Shown here: one piece after another, positions 9,652-18,168 of the stretch
How the letters are laid out: each line of letters starts with the position of its first letter
Numbering within the stretch: position 1 is the stretch's first letter
Source: Verrucomicrobiota bacterium
Lineage (GTDB): Bacteria; Verrucomicrobiota; Verrucomicrobiia; Opitutales; UBA953
Reading direction: 5' to 3'
Length of the DNA: 64,000 nucleotides
NCBI GenBank assembly: GCA_015061905.1
Contig: SUVQ01000007.1
Span: 82,498-146,497 of the forward strand
Notes under the pieces: model-generated
Told to the model about the DNA's origin: nothing
The model's input: the letters and a program-made list of their open reading frames with translations, nothing else
The model's database searches: none
Position numbers and translations under genes: made by a program

Positions 9652-10497
9652 ATGAATATGAAATTGCGCAAACTCCTCCCGCTGTTCGTTCTCGGAGCAG
9701 CTCTTGTCCCGACGTTCCTGTTCGCACAGGAAGCCGTTGAACCCGCCGCCGAAGCGGCTACCGAAGCCGTTTCCGAAGACAGCTTTCTCGACACGCTCGC
9801 TCAGGGCGGTTGGGTTATGTGGCCGCTGCTTATCTGCTCCATTGCCCTTGTTTGGCTGACGGTCGACGGTTATATGCGCTCGATGATCAAACGCATGTTC
9901 CCGCCGGCACACATCGAACAAATCCGCACGCTCTTTCAAAACGGCGACTATCGCGGAGCGTATGAATTTTGCAAAGCGAATCCGTCCACGCTTTCCGACG
10001 TCGTTCGCATGGGCGTCGTCTTCCTTCCCGACGGAAAAACGATGACGGAAGAAGCGATTTTTTCCGAAATTTCCCGCATTAAGGCAGGCTTTGACGCCCG
10101 TATTTCCTACCTCTCCGTTATCGGGGTTTGCGCGCCGATGGTCGGTCTGCTCGGAACCGTTACGGGGATGAAAGGCGCGTTCGGTGCTCTCGGTAAAGAA
10201 GGCGTCGGCGGCGGCGGTGCCGGCGAACTCGCAGGACACATCGGGGAAGTTCTCGTGGCTACGGCTTCCGGTCTCGCAGTCTCCATTCCGGCGTTCTTCT
10301 TCTTCTACCTGCTCCGCAACCGTATCACCACCGTCCTCCACGACTTGCAGGAAGTGGTTACCGGGCTGTTCCGTAAGATGCCTTACGAAAAGTTTGAAGG
10401 CTATCAAATCGGCGACGAAGAAATCTACGCGGCAATGCCGAACTGGGTCGAAGCGGAAGAAGCCGCCGCCCCCGCAGAAGAAGCTCCGCAAGCCTAA
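9652..10497 (+). CDS. exbB: MotA/TolQ/ExbB proton-channel family protein
   Basis: A 281-residue inner-membrane protein of the ExbB/TolQ family, which with ExbD forms a channel that turns proton flow into mechanical work in the envelope. It begins with a signal-like hydrophobic segment (LLPLFVLGAALVPTFLFAQ), common in family members from this phylum. A helix follows around GGWVMWPLLICSIALVWLTV. The conserved pair of C-terminal helices includes ISYLSVIGVCAPMVGLLGTV and LVATASGLAVSIPAFFFFY. The acidic, alanine-rich C-terminus is poorly conserved. A second ATG two codons in (9658) is possible. ExbB is a family label; the system it drives is not known. Confidence 0.9.
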   Translation: MNMKLRKLLPLFVLGAALVPTFLFAQEAVEPAAEAATEAVSEDSFLDTLAQGGWVMWPLLICSIALVWLTVDGYMRSMIKRMFPPAHIEQIRTLFQNGDYRGAYEFCKANPSTLSDVVRMGVVFLPDGKTMTEEAIFSEISRIKAGFDARISYLSVIGVCAPMVGLLGTVTGMKGAFGALGKEGVGGGGAGELAGHIGEVLVATASGLAVSIPAFFFFYLLRNRITTVLHDLQEVVTGLFRKMPYEKFEGYQIGDEEIYAAMPNWVEAEEAAAPAEEAPQA

Positions 10498-10547
10498 TAG
10501 CGCGTTCCCGCGCTTCACGTTAACTTTTATCTGAAAGGGATTGACCT

Positions 10548-11015
10548 ATGGCCAGTAGCGGTGGCGGAAATGGCGAGCCGGAATTTCAGATCGCGCCGAT
10601 GCTCGACGTGCTTTTCGTTTTGCTCATTTTCTTTATGAGCATTTCGACGTCGCAGATGTTGAAGATCGACACCAGCATTACGCTGCCTGTCGCCTCCAAC
10701 GGCGCAGAGCCCGATCCTAAAACAAAGGCAAAAGCCGTGCTCATCAACGTCAGTTGGGACAAAACGCTGGGACAACCCATCGTCAAACTCGACGATACGC
10801 TGATTGATATTACGGAGCAGGGTCGCGATAAAGCCGTGGAAAATATTATTTCCCGCGCGACCAATCCGTATACAAAAGAAATCGACCCCGAAGTTCGCTT
10901 CCTTATTCGCGCCGACAGGCAAATCCCGGCTAAATACATTAGCCAGGTTCTGATGCTCGCCGCCGATGCGGGAATGGATAACATCGCCTTTACGGGCATG
11001 AGCAAGGAGGACTAA
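10548..11015 (+). CDS. exbD: ExbD/TolR family biopolymer transport protein (first copy)
   Basis: A 155-residue protein with one N-terminal membrane helix and a periplasmic domain, the ExbD/TolR layout. The conserved start FQIAPMLDVLFVLLIFFM includes the membrane aspartate (near residue 22) needed for proton conduction in this family. It lies 50 bp after exbB and three bases before a second exbD. Two different ExbD proteins in one operon suggest a heteromeric stator, an arrangement seen in other systems of the family. Confidence 0.9.
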   Translation: MASSGGGNGEPEFQIAPMLDVLFVLLIFFMSISTSQMLKIDTSITLPVASNGAEPDPKTKAKAVLINVSWDKTLGQPIVKLDDTLIDITEQGRDKAVENIISRATNPYTKEIDPEVRFLIRADRQIPAKYISQVLMLAADAGMDNIAFTGMSKED

Positions 11016-11018
11016 CCC

Positions 11019-11471
11019 ATGAAACGAGTTCCGCCGGAAGAACCGGCAAATCTTGGCTTCCAAATCGCGCCGATGCTCGACGTCGTCTTCGTTATTCTCC
11101 TTTACTTCATGGTTTTGGCGGGAACGGCGAAAGTCGAATACGAAATCAAAACGACGCTTCCGGGATCCGCCGAAGTTTCGACTGCCGTCTCGGACGAATT
11201 GCCGCCGGACGAAGTCGTTATCGGGATTTCCGCCGAAGGCGAAGTTTCCCTCAACGACGATCCCATCGGGCAACCCGGGGATGTGAAAATGAACGAACTC
11301 TACGTGGAAATGCGCAATCTCGCCGACGCGGCATTGCAGTCCCAAACGAAGATTATCGTTACCGTCGCCGCCGAGGAAACCGTCGTTTACGATCGCATTA
11401 TGAACGTGCTCGACGTGCTCGCAAAAGCAAAAATCTCCAACGTGACGTTTAGCACCACCGAAGGCGAATAA
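11019..11471 (+). CDS. exbD: ExbD/TolR family biopolymer transport protein (second copy)
   Basis: A 150-residue paralogue of the preceding gene. The membrane segment reads FQIAPMLDVVFVILLYFMV, again with the conserved aspartate, followed by a periplasmic domain of about 110 residues. The start is supported by an AGGAGG site seven bases upstream inside the end of the first exbD, so the two are translationally coupled. The gene ends the operon; a terminator built from a CGTTCCCG/CGGGAACG pair follows at once. Confidence 0.9.
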   Translation: MKRVPPEEPANLGFQIAPMLDVVFVILLYFMVLAGTAKVEYEIKTTLPGSAEVSTAVSDELPPDEVVIGISAEGEVSLNDDPIGQPGDVKMNELYVEMRNLADAALQSQTKIIVTVAAEETVVYDRIMNVLDVLAKAKISNVTFSTTEGE

Positions 11472-11485
11472 TCTCTTCGCCGAGC

Positions 11486-11530
11486 AAAAAAAGCGTTCCC
11501 GTGATCCATTTCGCGGGAACGCTTTTTTTT
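11486..11530 (+). terminator. Intrinsic terminator made of a CGTTCCCG/CGGGAACG pair
   Basis: The stem AAGCGTTCCCG pairs with CGGGAACGCTT across a short loop and is followed by a T-run. It ends the TPR/ExbBD operon. An A-run on the other side could let it work on both strands. Confidence 0.85.
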
Positions 11531-11539
11531 TCGGACTAA

Positions 11540-11750
11540 AAAGAAAGGAACCGCGAATAAACACAAATATTCACGAATAGTTTTCGCGCAAAGCCGCTAA
11601 ACCGCGAAGTATTTTTAAGAGGAAATCTGCGTGCAGCTGTTTCATTTGCGGCAAAAAGAATTACCCGCAAATAAAAACTCCGTGTCTCCGTGAGAGATAC
11701 TTAAAAAACTTTGCGTCTTAGCGTCTTTGCGCGAAGAAATAAAATTTACC
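11540..11750. repeat. Mosaic intergenic repeat cluster, copy 1
   Basis: This gene-free stretch carries short modules found again elsewhere in the window: AACCGCGAATAAACAC, TTCGCGCAAAGCCGC, CTCCGTGTCTCCGTGAGAG and CTTAGCGTCTTTGCGCGA. The same modules in similar order recur near 12950, 21110, 22410, 23690, 31535 and 47600. No coding potential was seen. Such sequences are widespread between genes in PVC bacteria. Confidence 0.75.
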
Positions 11751-11767
11751 GATTTGGTAAAAATAAT

Positions 11768-11798
11768 TTGACAATTCGCTTTTTTTTTTTGCGAAAAT
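11768..11798 (+). promoter_or_regulatory. Conserved PEP-CTERM promoter-like element
   Basis: TTGACA (11768-11773), a T-tract and GCGAAAATC follow each other, with GAAAAT at 11793-11798 after a 19-base spacer. The same block lies upstream of the PEP-CTERM genes at 22784, 30692 and 47831. The -35 match is perfect but the -10 is weak, so the T-tract and GCGARAAT may be read by a dedicated regulator or sigma factor. Confidence 0.6.
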
Positions 11799-11824
11799 CC
11801 ACTTGATATTTGAGTCAAATTTCT

Positions 11825-11841
11825 CCGGGAACGGTTCCCGG
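11825..11841 (+). other. Palindrome in the PEP-CTERM leader
   Basis: CCGGGAACGGTTCCCGG is a perfect inverted repeat around one central base, flanked by GTCAAATTT and GCTCAAATTT. It contains one CGGGAACG motif. The leader of the paralogue at 47831 has the same structure at 47774-47790, with one change that leaves a G-U pair in RNA. It could be an operator or an RNA hairpin. Confidence 0.55.
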
Positions 11842-11877
11842 AAAGCTCAAATTTAAAAACACAAATTAGAAAAACAC

Positions 11878-12867
11878 ATGAAAAAATCATTATTAATTAC
11901 AACTCTCCTCGCGGCGAGTAGCCTCGGAGCAATGGCGGGGCTTCCTGCTACAGCTCAATTAAATTTATTTACTAACGGGAATCATGAACAATTGAACACG
12001 AATCCCTATAATAAAGGCTGGACGTATACATCGCCTCAAGAGAGTAATTACGGCGGTTCGTATGATGGAGTGTGGCGTGGACAATTTCCTCTCGACGGTG
12101 TTCACAATGCTAGTGCGAAGCCGCTTAATCTGACTCATCATCGGCAAAACACGAGTTTTGATTTAACGAAAGATGCACGTTATGAATTCGGATTTACGTT
12201 CAGCTTAAATCAAGCAGGAGCAAATGTTGGAGACCAGGCTATGGCCGGCATGTATTTGGCGGGGAATAAGGGTTCTATCTTTTTTGGAAATGTTCAACTG
12301 GATCCTTATAGCGATCGGAGAGAAGCTGTCGCTGTTAAATATAATGCAGATATAGCGGAATACAATGACAATGCGGGGCAAAGAGTCTATTTCCCTAACG
12401 ATGAGTTTAGTTATAAAACACAAAGTCCGCATACCTACACAAGTCCGATAAAAGGACAGTGGATTACCGTTTTTGACGGCTCCAATAATTCTTTTGATTC
12501 CGGGCAATACAGACTTGAAATCGTTATTGAGTCTTTTGCTGACTCGGGACGAGAAGATTTGTTTTATATGTTTGCAAGAACACCTGAAGGAACAAAATAC
12601 GGTTGGTATAAGCTTTCTGACTTAGGTTTTGATAATAACGCGTATTTTGACGCGTATGGCTTCGTTCTTCACAACGACGGGGCGTCAATCGCTACTGCGG
12701 AAAAAATAAGCGGTTATGAATATTCTCGAACGTTAAAACAAGTTGCGCCGGAAGTGCCCCCGACACCTTCGCTACCTGACATTCCGGAGCCGTCGGCGTT
12801 CGGGTTGTTGGCGGGAGCGGGTGCGCTTGCGTTGGTGGCGGCGCGCCGACGGCGTTCCCGTTCGTAG
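11878..12867 (+). CDS. PEP-CTERM sorting domain protein (first)
   Basis: A 329-residue exported protein. It has a signal peptide (MKKSLLITTLLAASSLGAMA) and a beta-rich middle of about 270 residues without a recognised enzyme motif. The proline-rich linker and PEP-CTERM tail read PEPSAFGLLAGAGALALVAA followed by an arginine cluster. Such tails are removed by an exosortase during export to the surface or extracellular matrix. The middle is related to the protein at 47831, sharing for example an IESFAD segment and an alternation of DAR[YW]E and a glycine-rich loop. The tail is nearly identical at DNA level to four other genes here. The gene stands alone between repeat clusters. Confidence 0.9.
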   Translation: MKKSLLITTLLAASSLGAMAGLPATAQLNLFTNGNHEQLNTNPYNKGWTYTSPQESNYGGSYDGVWRGQFPLDGVHNASAKPLNLTHHRQNTSFDLTKDARYEFGFTFSLNQAGANVGDQAMAGMYLAGNKGSIFFGNVQLDPYSDRREAVAVKYNADIAEYNDNAGQRVYFPNDEFSYKTQSPHTYTSPIKGQWITVFDGSNNSFDSGQYRLEIVIESFADSGREDLFYMFARTPEGTKYGWYKLSDLGFDNNAYFDAYGFVLHNDGASIATAEKISGYEYSRTLKQVAPEVPPTPSLPDIPEPSAFGLLAGAGALALVAARRRRSRS

Positions 12868-12906
12868 AATGTTTGATTCTATATTTATTTTAATGTGAAT
12901 TGTTTT

Positions 12907-12945
12907 GCGTTCCCGTGATGAGAGTCGCGGGAACGTTTTTTTTTT
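12907..12945 (+). terminator. Intrinsic terminator made of a CGTTCCCG/CGGGAACG pair
   Basis: GCGTTCCCG and CGCGGGAACG form a stem with a loop of about ten bases, followed by a long T-run. It terminates the first PEP-CTERM gene. Confidence 0.85.
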
Positions 12946-13330
12946 CGCGCAAAGCCGCGAAGTTTTTAAACAGGTAAAAAAAGAAACCACGAATAGCCAC
13001 GAATTTTCCCGAATGGTTTTCGCGCAAACGCAAAGGATTACCCGCAGACAAAAAAAACTCCGTGCCTCTGTGTCTCCGTGAGGATTACTTAAAAAGCTTC
13101 GCGTCTTAGCGTCTTTGTGCGAGATTTTTGAAGCTTGTATTACGGACGATTTTACTTCTCTCGCAAAACGTTTCGCGGCGAAAATTTCTTTTCGTTTGCA
13201 CCAACTTCACGTTGAAAGCGACAGGTGAGCGAAGCGTGGAGCCATGTCGCTTTCCCGTTTTCTTCCGACTTCGTTTTTTCTCTAAATTTCAATTTGATTT
13301 TCGCGGGAACGCGGCGCATGATTTTTGCTC
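12945..13330. repeat. Mosaic intergenic repeat cluster, copy 2
   Basis: About 390 bases without a gene between the terminator and argG. The modules TTCGCGCAAAGCCGC, ACCACGAATAGCCACGAA, CTCCGTGCCTCTGTGTCTC and CTTAGCGTCTTTGTGCGAG are present. After these comes a module GCTTGT...TTTACTTC...CGCAAAAC...GCGGCGAAAATT (13130-13205) that recurs near 23880 and 31610 and in part near 21240. An inverted pair GCGACAGG/CATGTCGC and a CTAAATTTCAATTT segment similar to 46093 lie nearer argG. Confidence 0.7.
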
Positions 13331-13361
13331 ACTTTTTTAACCACACAAAACAATCATTGCC

Positions 13362-14594
13362 ATGAAGATTCTTCTCGCATATTCCGGCGGATTGGACACG
13401 TCCGTGCTCCTTTCCTGGATTAAAGAAAAATACAACGCCGAAATGGTCGCTTACTGCGCGAACGTCGGTCAGGAAGAAGAGCTTTCCGGGCTCGAAGAAA
13501 AGAGCAAAAAAACCGGTGCTTCCAAAATTTACATTGAAGATTTGCAGGAAGAATTTGCCCGCGACTTCATTTTCCCGATGATGCAGGCGGGAGCGATTTA
13601 CGAAGGACAATACTTCCTCGGCACGTCGATTGCGCGTCCGCTCATCGCGAAACGTATGGTCGAAATCGCCAAGGCGGAAGGTTGCGACGCTATCGCTCAC
13701 GGTGCGACGGGCAAGGGTAACGACCAGGTGCGCTTTGAGCTCGCCGCCGCCGCGCTCGCGCCGGATTTGAAAATCATTGCTCCGTGGCGCGACGAAACGT
13801 TCCGCGCGCAGTTCCCGGGGCGCAAGGAAATGATCGATTACTGCGTGGCGCAGGGGCTTCCCGTCGAAGCGAGCATGAAAAAGCCGTATTCGATGGACCG
13901 CAATTTGCTCCACATTTCCTACGAAGCCGGAATCATGGAAGATCCGTGGTTCGACGCGTTCTGCCCGGAAAACAAGGCGATGTTCAAACTCTCCGTCGCT
14001 CCGGAAGACGCTCCCGACGCACCGGAATTTATCGAACTCGATTTTGAAAAAGGTAACTGCGTCGCCATCGACGGCAAGAAAATGACGCCGCTTGAAGTGA
14101 TGCAAACGCTCAATAAGCTCGGCGGAAAGCACGGCATCGGGCGCGTCGACATGGTTGAAAACCGTTTTGTCGGCATGAAGTCGCGCGGCGTTTATGAAAC
14201 CCCGGGCGGAGCAATTCTTTTCTTCGCGCATCGCCAGATGGAATCCATCACGATGGATCGCGACACGATGCACTTGCGCGACAGCCTCATTCCGAAATAT
14301 GCGGAACTCGTTTACAACGGATTCTGGTATGCGCCGGAACGCCTCGCGTTGCAGGCACTTGTTACGGAAACGCAGAAAAACGTCACGGGAACGGTGCGCG
14401 TCAAGCTCTACAAGGGCAACTGCTATGTCGCCGGCCGCAAGTCGCCGTGCTCGCTCTACAATCCGGACATCGCGACGATGGAAGCCGACCCGACCAATGC
14501 TTACGACCAGGACGACGCTTCCGGCTTCATTCACTTGAACGCGCTTCGCCTCAAGGTGAACGCCAAGGTCAACGGCCCGGAAAACATGATGTAG
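13362..14594 (+). CDS. argG: Argininosuccinate synthase
   Basis: The enzyme joins citrulline and aspartate using ATP in arginine synthesis. At 410 residues it has the usual length. The N-terminus has the nucleotide-binding loop [14 protein letters not shown] (residues 5-18). Other conserved parts are [13 protein letters not shown] near residue 115 and the citrulline/aspartate site around [15 protein letters not shown]. argH (51600) is in the same window but not adjacent. The gene is single, with a motif-type terminator downstream. Confidence 0.97.
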   Translation: MKILLAYSGGLDTSVLLSWIKEKYNAEMVAYCANVGQEEELSGLEEKSKKTGASKIYIEDLQEEFARDFIFPMMQAGAIYEGQYFLGTSIARPLIAKRMVEIAKAEGCDAIAHGATGKGNDQVRFELAAAALAPDLKIIAPWRDETFRAQFPGRKEMIDYCVAQGLPVEASMKKPYSMDRNLLHISYEAGIMEDPWFDAFCPENKAMFKLSVAPEDAPDAPEFIELDFEKGNCVAIDGKKMTPLEVMQTLNKLGGKHGIGRVDMVENRFVGMKSRGVYETPGGAILFFAHRQMESITMDRDTMHLRDSLIPKYAELVYNGFWYAPERLALQALVTETQKNVTGTVRVKLYKGNCYVAGRKSPCSLYNPDIATMEADPTNAYDQDDASGFIHLNALRLKVNAKVNGPENMM

Positions 14595-14597
14595 TTT

Positions 14598-14632
14598 GAA
14601 AGCTTAGAGCTTAGGGCTTAAAGCTTAGAGAA
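14598..14632. repeat. Short AGCTTAGAGCTT repeat
   Basis: A run of degenerate AGCTTAGAGCTTAGGGCTT units lies directly after argG. Similar runs follow sdhA (20184-20217) and sdhB (21022-21047), and a related one lies near 32545 and 46050. No function can be read from it. Confidence 0.6.
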
Positions 14633-14634
14633 AC

Positions 14635-14679
14635 GCGTTCCCGTGCGGCGAAAGTCGGCTTAAGCGGGAACGCTTTTTT
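14635..14679 (+). terminator. Intrinsic terminator made of a CGTTCCCG/CGGGAACG pair
   Basis: GCGTTCCCG pairs with CGGGAACGC. The loop contains GCGAAAGTCGGCTTAA, and six T residues follow. It ends argG transcription. The rest of the gap to 14824 holds nothing recognisable. Confidence 0.85.
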
Positions 14680-14824
14680 ATCTTTATTGGCGACGGCGGC
14701 GCGTTCTTGCGCAGAGCAGAATCTGGCTTCTTCCAAGGCTTAAAAATCTTTCACGAAGGTAAAAACCGTCGCGTTTTTCTCTTGGCGGATTTGGCTTTTT
14801 GTCCGAAAAAACGGTTTCCGCCGC

Positions 14825-16495
14825 TTAATTTTTTCGGCGCAGAATAATCCAGGAAAGCCACGCTGTCCAAATCGCCGCAACGATGAATCCGGTAACGCCG
14901 AGATGGTGCGTAAAGCCGCGCGTTTCGTTCCCGACAAACGAATCGGAGCAAACGAGCAGGGCGGAGGCAACGAGAAGCGCGCCGATAATGAGGGCGAGCG
15001 AGAGGCGGTTGGTCGCTTTGTCGAGCGTATTGCGCATCGCGCTCATGCCGCGATGTTCGATCTCGATTTTGGCTTCGCCTCTTTCGATTTTCCAAAGAAT
15101 GCGTTGGAGGGATTCCGGCATTTCTCTGATGTAGGCGAATTGGCGTTCCGCGCCGCGAAGCGTGTCTCCGACGAGTGTTTTCGGGTTCCAGCGCTCCATG
15201 TAAAGGCGGTTGAGAGCTTCTTTCGCAAAGGGCTGGATATTAAATTCGGGATCGGCGGCGCGCCCGGTTTCTTCCATGACGATGACGGATTTTGCGAGTA
15301 GCGCGTAGTCGCGCGGGAGCGGAAGCCCGCAATCGGAAAACACGCGTAGCATATCGAAAATCATGCGTCCGAGAGAACCTTCTTTTTGCTCGAAATTTTG
15401 ATGCCGGCGCAAAACGACGGCGATTTCCGATTCCGCTTTCGCTTTGTTGATGCGCTCTGCGGGCGGATAGGTTTTCAAAACGACCTGGAAAACTTTTTCG
15501 GCATCGCCTTCTGCGGCGGCGGCAAAAATGTCGGCGAGGAAGTAGCGCATTTTTCGCGAGAGCGTTCCCGCGATGCCCCAGTCGATGAAGCAAACGCGAT
15601 TATCCGGCGTGAGCAGGACGTTCCCGCTGTGCGGGTCGGCGTGGAAAAACCCGGCGGTGAAAATTTGGTGAAAAAGGGAGCGTGCGCCTTGGGCGGCGGC
15701 GGCAGGCGCGGGAACACCGTTTTTGCCGGGCGCAATTCCGTCAATCCACTCGGAAACGAGCACGCGCGATGTTGAAATGCGCGGAAAAATCTTTGGTGCA
15801 AAAACTTCCGGGAACGGGTTTTCGGCATTAAAATGCTCGGCGTTGCGGGCTTCGAAGGAAAAGTCTGTTTCGCGTAAAACCCCGTTGCGGATTTCTTCGA
15901 GGATTCCCGCCAGATCGTAGGCGGCAAGCTCCGGAAAGCGTTCTGCGGCGCGGTCGATAAGCCAGGCGAGAATTTCGAAATCGCGCGTCATGTTGCGCGC
16001 CGCGCCCGGGCGGCGGATTTTGACGGCGACGTCTTCGCCGGTTTTCAACCGCGCGCGGTAAACTTGCCCGACGCTTCCTGCCGCCGCCGGCGTTGTATTA
16101 AATTCCGAAAAATAAAAATCGATTCCGTTTTCGAGTTCTTCGTTAAAAACCGGTTCGATTTGTTCCCACGGCGCGGGCGAAACGCTGTCGCGGAGTTGCT
16201 TGAGCTCTTCAATCAGCGGAGCCGGGAGAATGTCTTCGCGGGTGCTGACGATTTGCCCGAATTTGACAAAAGTCGGTCCCAGTTCTTCGCAGGTAACGCG
16301 AATGCGCCTCCAAAGCGTAACGCTTTTGTCCGGCTTGGGAATGAGGTGGCGAAAAAATGATTTCGGACTGTAAATTTTGTCGATGAGTTCGTTAAACCCG
16401 TTGCGCAGGAGCACGACGAAGATTTCCTTCGCGCGTATGCCGTTGCGCAACATCGCAATCGTTTTGAGCGGCGATTTTTTTCGGGTCGAAAACAT
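14825..16495 (-). CDS. ubiB: ABC1/UbiB/AarF family atypical kinase
   Basis: A 556-residue member of the UbiB protein-kinase-like family, which supports quinone synthesis or transport. It has the family-specific KFGQ motif (within PTFVKFGQIVSTRED) and the alanine-rich loop AAAGSVGQVYRA that replaces the normal P-loop. The catalytic segment FFHADPHSGNVLLT and the metal-binding CFIDWG are both present. Two hydrophobic segments at the C-terminus (SLALIIGALLVASALLV and LGVTGFIVAAIWTAWLSWII) should anchor it in the membrane. It is downstream of the phasin-like gene on the same strand with a 63-bp gap. A link to the quinone used by complex I and SDH is plausible but inferred. Confidence 0.9.
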   Translation of the reverse strand: MFSTRKKSPLKTIAMLRNGIRAKEIFVVLLRNGFNELIDKIYSPKSFFRHLIPKPDKSVTLWRRIRVTCEELGPTFVKFGQIVSTREDILPAPLIEELKQLRDSVSPAPWEQIEPVFNEELENGIDFYFSEFNTTPAAAGSVGQVYRARLKTGEDVAVKIRRPGAARNMTRDFEILAWLIDRAAERFPELAAYDLAGILEEIRNGVLRETDFSFEARNAEHFNAENPFPEVFAPKIFPRISTSRVLVSEWIDGIAPGKNGVPAPAAAAQGARSLFHQIFTAGFFHADPHSGNVLLTPDNRVCFIDWGIAGTLSRKMRYFLADIFAAAAEGDAEKVFQVVLKTYPPAERINKAKAESEIAVVLRRHQNFEQKEGSLGRMIFDMLRVFSDCGLPLPRDYALLAKSVIVMEETGRAADPEFNIQPFAKEALNRLYMERWNPKTLVGDTLRGAERQFAYIREMPESLQRILWKIERGEAKIEIEHRGMSAMRNTLDKATNRLSLALIIGALLVASALLVCSDSFVGNETRGFTHHLGVTGFIVAAIWTAWLSWIILRRKN

Positions 16496-16558
16496 CGTTC
16501 CGGAATCTGGCGTTGAGAAAACGGGCGGAAACGGGTTCGTGCGTTCCCGCCTGCCCGT

Positions 16559-16900
16559 CTATTGCTCGTCGGGCGGTGTGCAGGGATTTTCGGCGGGAAC
16601 GTTGCCGAGTTTTTCTTCAAGGGCGGCGACGCGTTTTTCGAGGGCTTCGATTTTTTTTGCACAAGTTACGCTTTCGAGGGCTTCCTTGCCTTTTGCCGTC
16701 GCTTTTTCGTAAATTGCTTTCGCGTCCTCTTCTCCGCGTGCGGCGGCTTTGTCGAAGGCGGATTTGGCGTCTTCCGCGGAGAGTTTGCCTTTGTTGACGA
16801 GGTCCGAGAGCGCGGATTTTACCGCGTCGGCGGACATAACGGTGGCTCCCACGCCGGCGAAAAGTGTTTTTTTCAGGGTTTCCTGTAGATTTTCGAGCAT
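16559..16900 (-). CDS. Phasin-like coiled-coil protein
   Basis: A small, highly charged helical protein of 113 residues starting MLENLQETLKKTLFAG. The start at 16900 is chosen because an AAGGAAA site lies upstream; a longer frame from 16978 lacks one. After a short hydrophobic helix come alanine/lysine-rich segments and a C-terminal coiled coil (KKIEALEKRVAALEEKLG). This resembles PhaF/phasin-like polyhydroxyalkanoate granule-associated proteins, which in many bacteria precede ubiB-family genes. Similarity is of pattern only, so function is tentative. Confidence 0.7.
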   Translation of the reverse strand: MLENLQETLKKTLFAGVGATVMSADAVKSALSDLVNKGKLSAEDAKSAFDKAAARGEEDAKAIYEKATAKGKEALESVTCAKKIEALEKRVAALEEKLGNVPAENPCTPPDEQ

Positions 16901-17068
16901 TGTTTTCCTTCGTATTTTAGGGGTTGAGGGTAAATGAATAATTGCGGAATGCGTTCCCGCACGCCCCGAATTTTGCATGAAATTTTGAGCGAGGCGAGAT
17001 TATTGTATAAGCGGAACCGGGCGGAATTTTTTTCTAAAAAAATCGACGAAGGGGCGCCAAAATTTCCT

Positions 17069-17099
17069 GCGTTCCCGCCTTGCGTTGCGGGAACGTTTT
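17069..17099 (+). other. CGTTCCCG/CGGGAACG inverted pair between divergent genes
   Basis: GCGTTCCCGC and GCGGGAACG face each other across a short loop, followed by only four T residues. Unlike the other pairs it lies between two divergently transcribed genes (phasin-like and sdhC), so it cannot be a normal end-of-gene terminator for either. It could be an attenuator in the sdhC leader or a pair without terminator function. Confidence 0.5.
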
Positions 17100-17153
17100 G
17101 CCTGTCGTCGGCGGGCGGAAATTTGACTTCCGAATCTGCTTCCGAGGCTTATT

Positions 17154-17172
17154 AATACTCATTCTCATTATG
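17154..17172. promoter_or_regulatory. Fur-box-like sequence upstream of sdhCAB
   Basis: The minus-strand reading CATAATGAGAATGAGTATT matches the classical 19-base Fur box at 14 positions. It lies about 120 bases before sdhC. A TTGACT hexamer sits just upstream at 17123-17128. Iron control of an Fe-S and haem enzyme would be biologically sensible. It is a single site judged by eye. Confidence 0.45.
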
Positions 17173-17292
17173 GTACGGGGGAGAAAAAGAGATTGAAAAA
17201 AGCCCGGAAAAGAGGCACATTTTCTGGCGTCTTCGCGAAGGTCGCGAAGGCAGGCCTCAAATCCTTTCATTATCCAAAACTTATCAAAACTT

Positions 17293-18141
17293 ATGAGCGA
17301 AAAATGCTGCTGCCGCGTGCCGTCGGTTGTAAAAAAATACCTGATGGCAGTTACCGGTCTGGTTCTCGTGCTGTTCCTCATTGTCCACGTGGTGGGCAAT
17401 TTGCAGATGTTCCAGGCTCCCGAAAAGATTAATACCTATGCGCATTTGTTGCATAGCCTGCCGCCGGTTGCCCTGTGGGGTTTCCGCTTGTTTATGCTGT
17501 TGTGCTTTGTGGTGCACTTCGGCTTGGCGATTCATCTGAAGATGGAAAATCTCGCGGCGCGCGGACCGGAAAAATACGCGGCGAATGCGACGCGCTATGC
17601 GGCGTGGTCGGCTCGCGCGATGATTCTTTCCGGGATTGTTCTCCTCGCTTTTGTCGTTTTCCATATTTTGCAATTCACGGTGTTCAAGGAAGCCGGGCTT
17701 TGCGGCATGGCGGCGTATGAAGGCGCGACGACGATTACGGCCGTCGGCGGCGAAGGCATTTTCGGCTACCTCGGGCAGCACGGGAACGCGGAATCGACGC
17801 TCTCTTACAAGGTTTTTGATGTTTACCAAATGGTTTACAATGCGTTCGCGAATCCGTGGATTTCGCTCATTTATGTGGTGAGCATGATTTGCCTTTTCTC
17901 GCACCTTTCGCACGGCGTGCACTCGATGTTCCAGTCCGTCGGTCTGCGCAACGAAAAAATGCGCCCGATTTTCCGTAGCATTGCGGTGGTTTACTGTATT
18001 GCGGTTTGCGGCGGCTTGATTGCCGTTCCCGCCGGCGTGCTTACCGGAATCATTAAGCCGAACCCGAATACGACGGCTCCGATTGTCGAAGTTTCCTGCC
18101 CGTGCTGCAGCGCGGATGCTTGCGACGTTCCCGCGAAATAA
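17293..18141 (+). CDS. sdhC: Succinate dehydrogenase cytochrome b subunit
   Basis: A 282-residue membrane anchor of the single-subunit b558 type, which binds haem and passes electrons to quinone. It has five or more hydrophobic helices. Histidines that may ligate haem lie in VLFLIVHVVGNLQMF, CFVVHFGLAIHL, FVVFHILQF and FSHLSHGVHSMFQSVG. A cysteine-rich N-terminus (MSEKCCCR) and C-terminus (CPCCSADAC) are unusual and could bind metal or be oxidised. It is the first gene of sdhCAB; a separate sdhD is absent, as expected for this type. Confidence 0.93.
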   Translation: MSEKCCCRVPSVVKKYLMAVTGLVLVLFLIVHVVGNLQMFQAPEKINTYAHLLHSLPPVALWGFRLFMLLCFVVHFGLAIHLKMENLAARGPEKYAANATRYAAWSARAMILSGIVLLAFVVFHILQFTVFKEAGLCGMAAYEGATTITAVGGEGIFGYLGQHGNAESTLSYKVFDVYQMVYNAFANPWISLIYVVSMICLFSHLSHGVHSMFQSVGLRNEKMRPIFRSIAVVYCIAVCGGLIAVPAGVLTGIIKPNPNTTAPIVEVSCPCCSADACDVPAK

Positions 18142-18168
18142 CCCCGAATTTTAAGGAGAATTTATAAA

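Noticed and set aside
13128..13340. 70-residue open frame before argG
   Set aside because: It lies within the repeat cluster and has no ribosome site or similarity.
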